A stretch of 64,000 bases of DNA from Planctomycetota bacterium (GTDB lineage: Bacteria; Planctomycetota; J058; J103), in NCBI GenBank assembly GCA_026004615.1, contig BPJM01000003.1, forward strand, positions 186,001 through 250,000. Reading direction: 5' to 3'. How positions within the stretch are numbered: the first letter of the stretch is position 1; every line of letters begins with the position of its first letter. Position numbers and translations under genes: made by a program. The notes under the pieces were generated by a model that saw only the letters and a list, made by a program, of their open reading frames with translations, ran no database searches and was not told the origin of the DNA. Of this stretch, positions 63,567 through 64,000 are shown in pieces.

Positions 63567-64000
63567 TCAGCCCTGGCGCGCGAGCCACTGCTCGATCCAG
63601 CCGAGCAGCTCCTGCAGCGCCGCGGGCTCGAGGTCGCCCATGTGCGCGATGCGGAAGGTCTGGCCCTTGATCTTGCCGTAGCCCTTGTCGAGCACGACCT
63701 GGTGCTCGGTCGCCAGCCAGGCCGCCAGCTTCTCGACGTCGATGCCGCGCGTGTTCGCGATGCAGGTCAGTCCCGGTGCCTCGTAGCCCGGCTCGGCGAA
63801 CAGCCCGAAGCCGTGCTCCAGCGCCCAGCGGCGGGTGCGCTCGGCCATGGCGCGGTGGCGCGCCCAGCGCGCCTGCAGCCCCTCCGCCTGCATGCGCGCG
63901 AGCTGGCGCTGCAGCGCGAAGATCTGCGGCAGCGCCGGGGTGGTCGGGGTCTGCTCCTGCTCGTGCCGCCGGTGGAACTCGAGCAGATCGAGGTAGTAGC
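63567..64000 (-). CDS. Class V aminotransferase, C-terminal part (alanine/serine-glyoxylate aminotransferase type)
   Basis: The frame is open through the right edge, and ATG 63893 is internal: codons before it read YYLDLLEFHRRH...QTPTTPALPQIFAL, the substrate-binding loop of AGT/SPT-type PLP enzymes. The rest shows PGLTCIANTRGIDVEKLAAWL and GYGKIKGQTFRIAHMGDL, the small domain with the RIxHxG motif of the family. The PLP lysine would lie outside the window, so activity cannot be judged. Members make glycine/pyruvate from alanine or serine and glyoxylate, or act as phosphoserine or 2-aminoethylphosphonate transaminases. About 144 residues are visible. Confidence 0.88.
   Translation of the reverse strand, partial: YYLDLLEFHRRHEQEQTPTTPALPQIFALQRQLARMQAEGLQARWARHRAMAERTRRWALEHGFGLFAEPGYEAPGLTCIANTRGIDVEKLAAWLATEHQVVLDKGYGKIKGQTFRIAHMGDLEPAALQELLGWIEQWLARQG

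Overview
The window is a very GC-rich bacterial chromosome segment (roughly 70% GC or more by eye). It is densely packed and contains no rRNA, tRNA, CRISPR array or insertion sequence that I can see. The gene set points to a Gram-negative (diderm) bacterium. It has a LolC/LolD lipoprotein-release pair, several lipoproteins with lipobox cysteines, a squalene-hopene cyclase for hopanoids, a PilZ protein, and an FHA-GAF-HD signalling protein. Several features resemble Planctomycetota or Myxococcota-like lineages: an NPCBM-type protein, large TPR/transglutaminase proteins, a housekeeping sigma factor with a long region between 1.2 and 2, and a MYXO-CTERM-like Gly/Cys/TM/Arg tail. I cannot fix the phylum from sequence alone.

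Bases 1-10100: the end of an unrecognised gene, then a K+-dependent-type membrane pyrophosphatase (hppA) with its own promoter, and the ribosome silencing factor rsfS, which overlaps a convergent PQQ-repeat exported protein. On the minus strand follow a molybdopterin oxidoreductase of the FdhF/YdeP family and its sulfur-transfer partner fdhD, overlapping as ATGA. Bases 10100-18050: a small nucleotidyltransferase with a partner protein (toxin-antitoxin-like layout), then a complete peptide importer operon of Yej type (lipoprotein binding protein, two permeases with large inserted loops, fused double ATPase) behind a good sigma-70 promoter.

Bases 18050-29340: a kinase-like protein with a MgtC/DUF4010 membrane protein, glutamate dehydrogenase, a CinA-like protein, an acidic repeat protein, a helical-repeat protein and a 39-residue basic protein resembling ribosomal bL37. 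These are followed by squalene-hopene cyclase, a CPBP intramembrane protease and RpoD. Bases 29440-35100: an M20 peptidase, an FHA-GAF-degenerate HD-GYP protein, lolD (frameshifted), lolC and PilZ. Bases 35300-44250: a three-gene envelope operon of an NPCBM-like exported protein (frameshifted) and two giant TPR/transglutaminase-like paralogues, the second of which has lost the catalytic cysteine.

Bases 44300-64000: a GST, an alpha/beta hydrolase, an unknown 611-residue protein, an exported PHP-family protein, an FAD reductase and a ThDP enzyme. Next comes a 1611-residue secreted protein joining a subtilisin protease to a PHP phosphoesterase-type domain, with a sorting-signal-like tail. The window ends with a zinc-ribbon microprotein behind a near-consensus promoter and long leader, an SH3 protein, a TPR lipoprotein, a kelch-type lipoprotein and a class V aminotransferase cut by the right edge.

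Recurring themes are exported or envelope proteins with repeats, sigma-70 promoters easily visible against the GC background, and three promoters so close to their start codons that leaderless mRNAs are likely. Two genes are interrupted by a single extra G, most simply explained as assembly errors.
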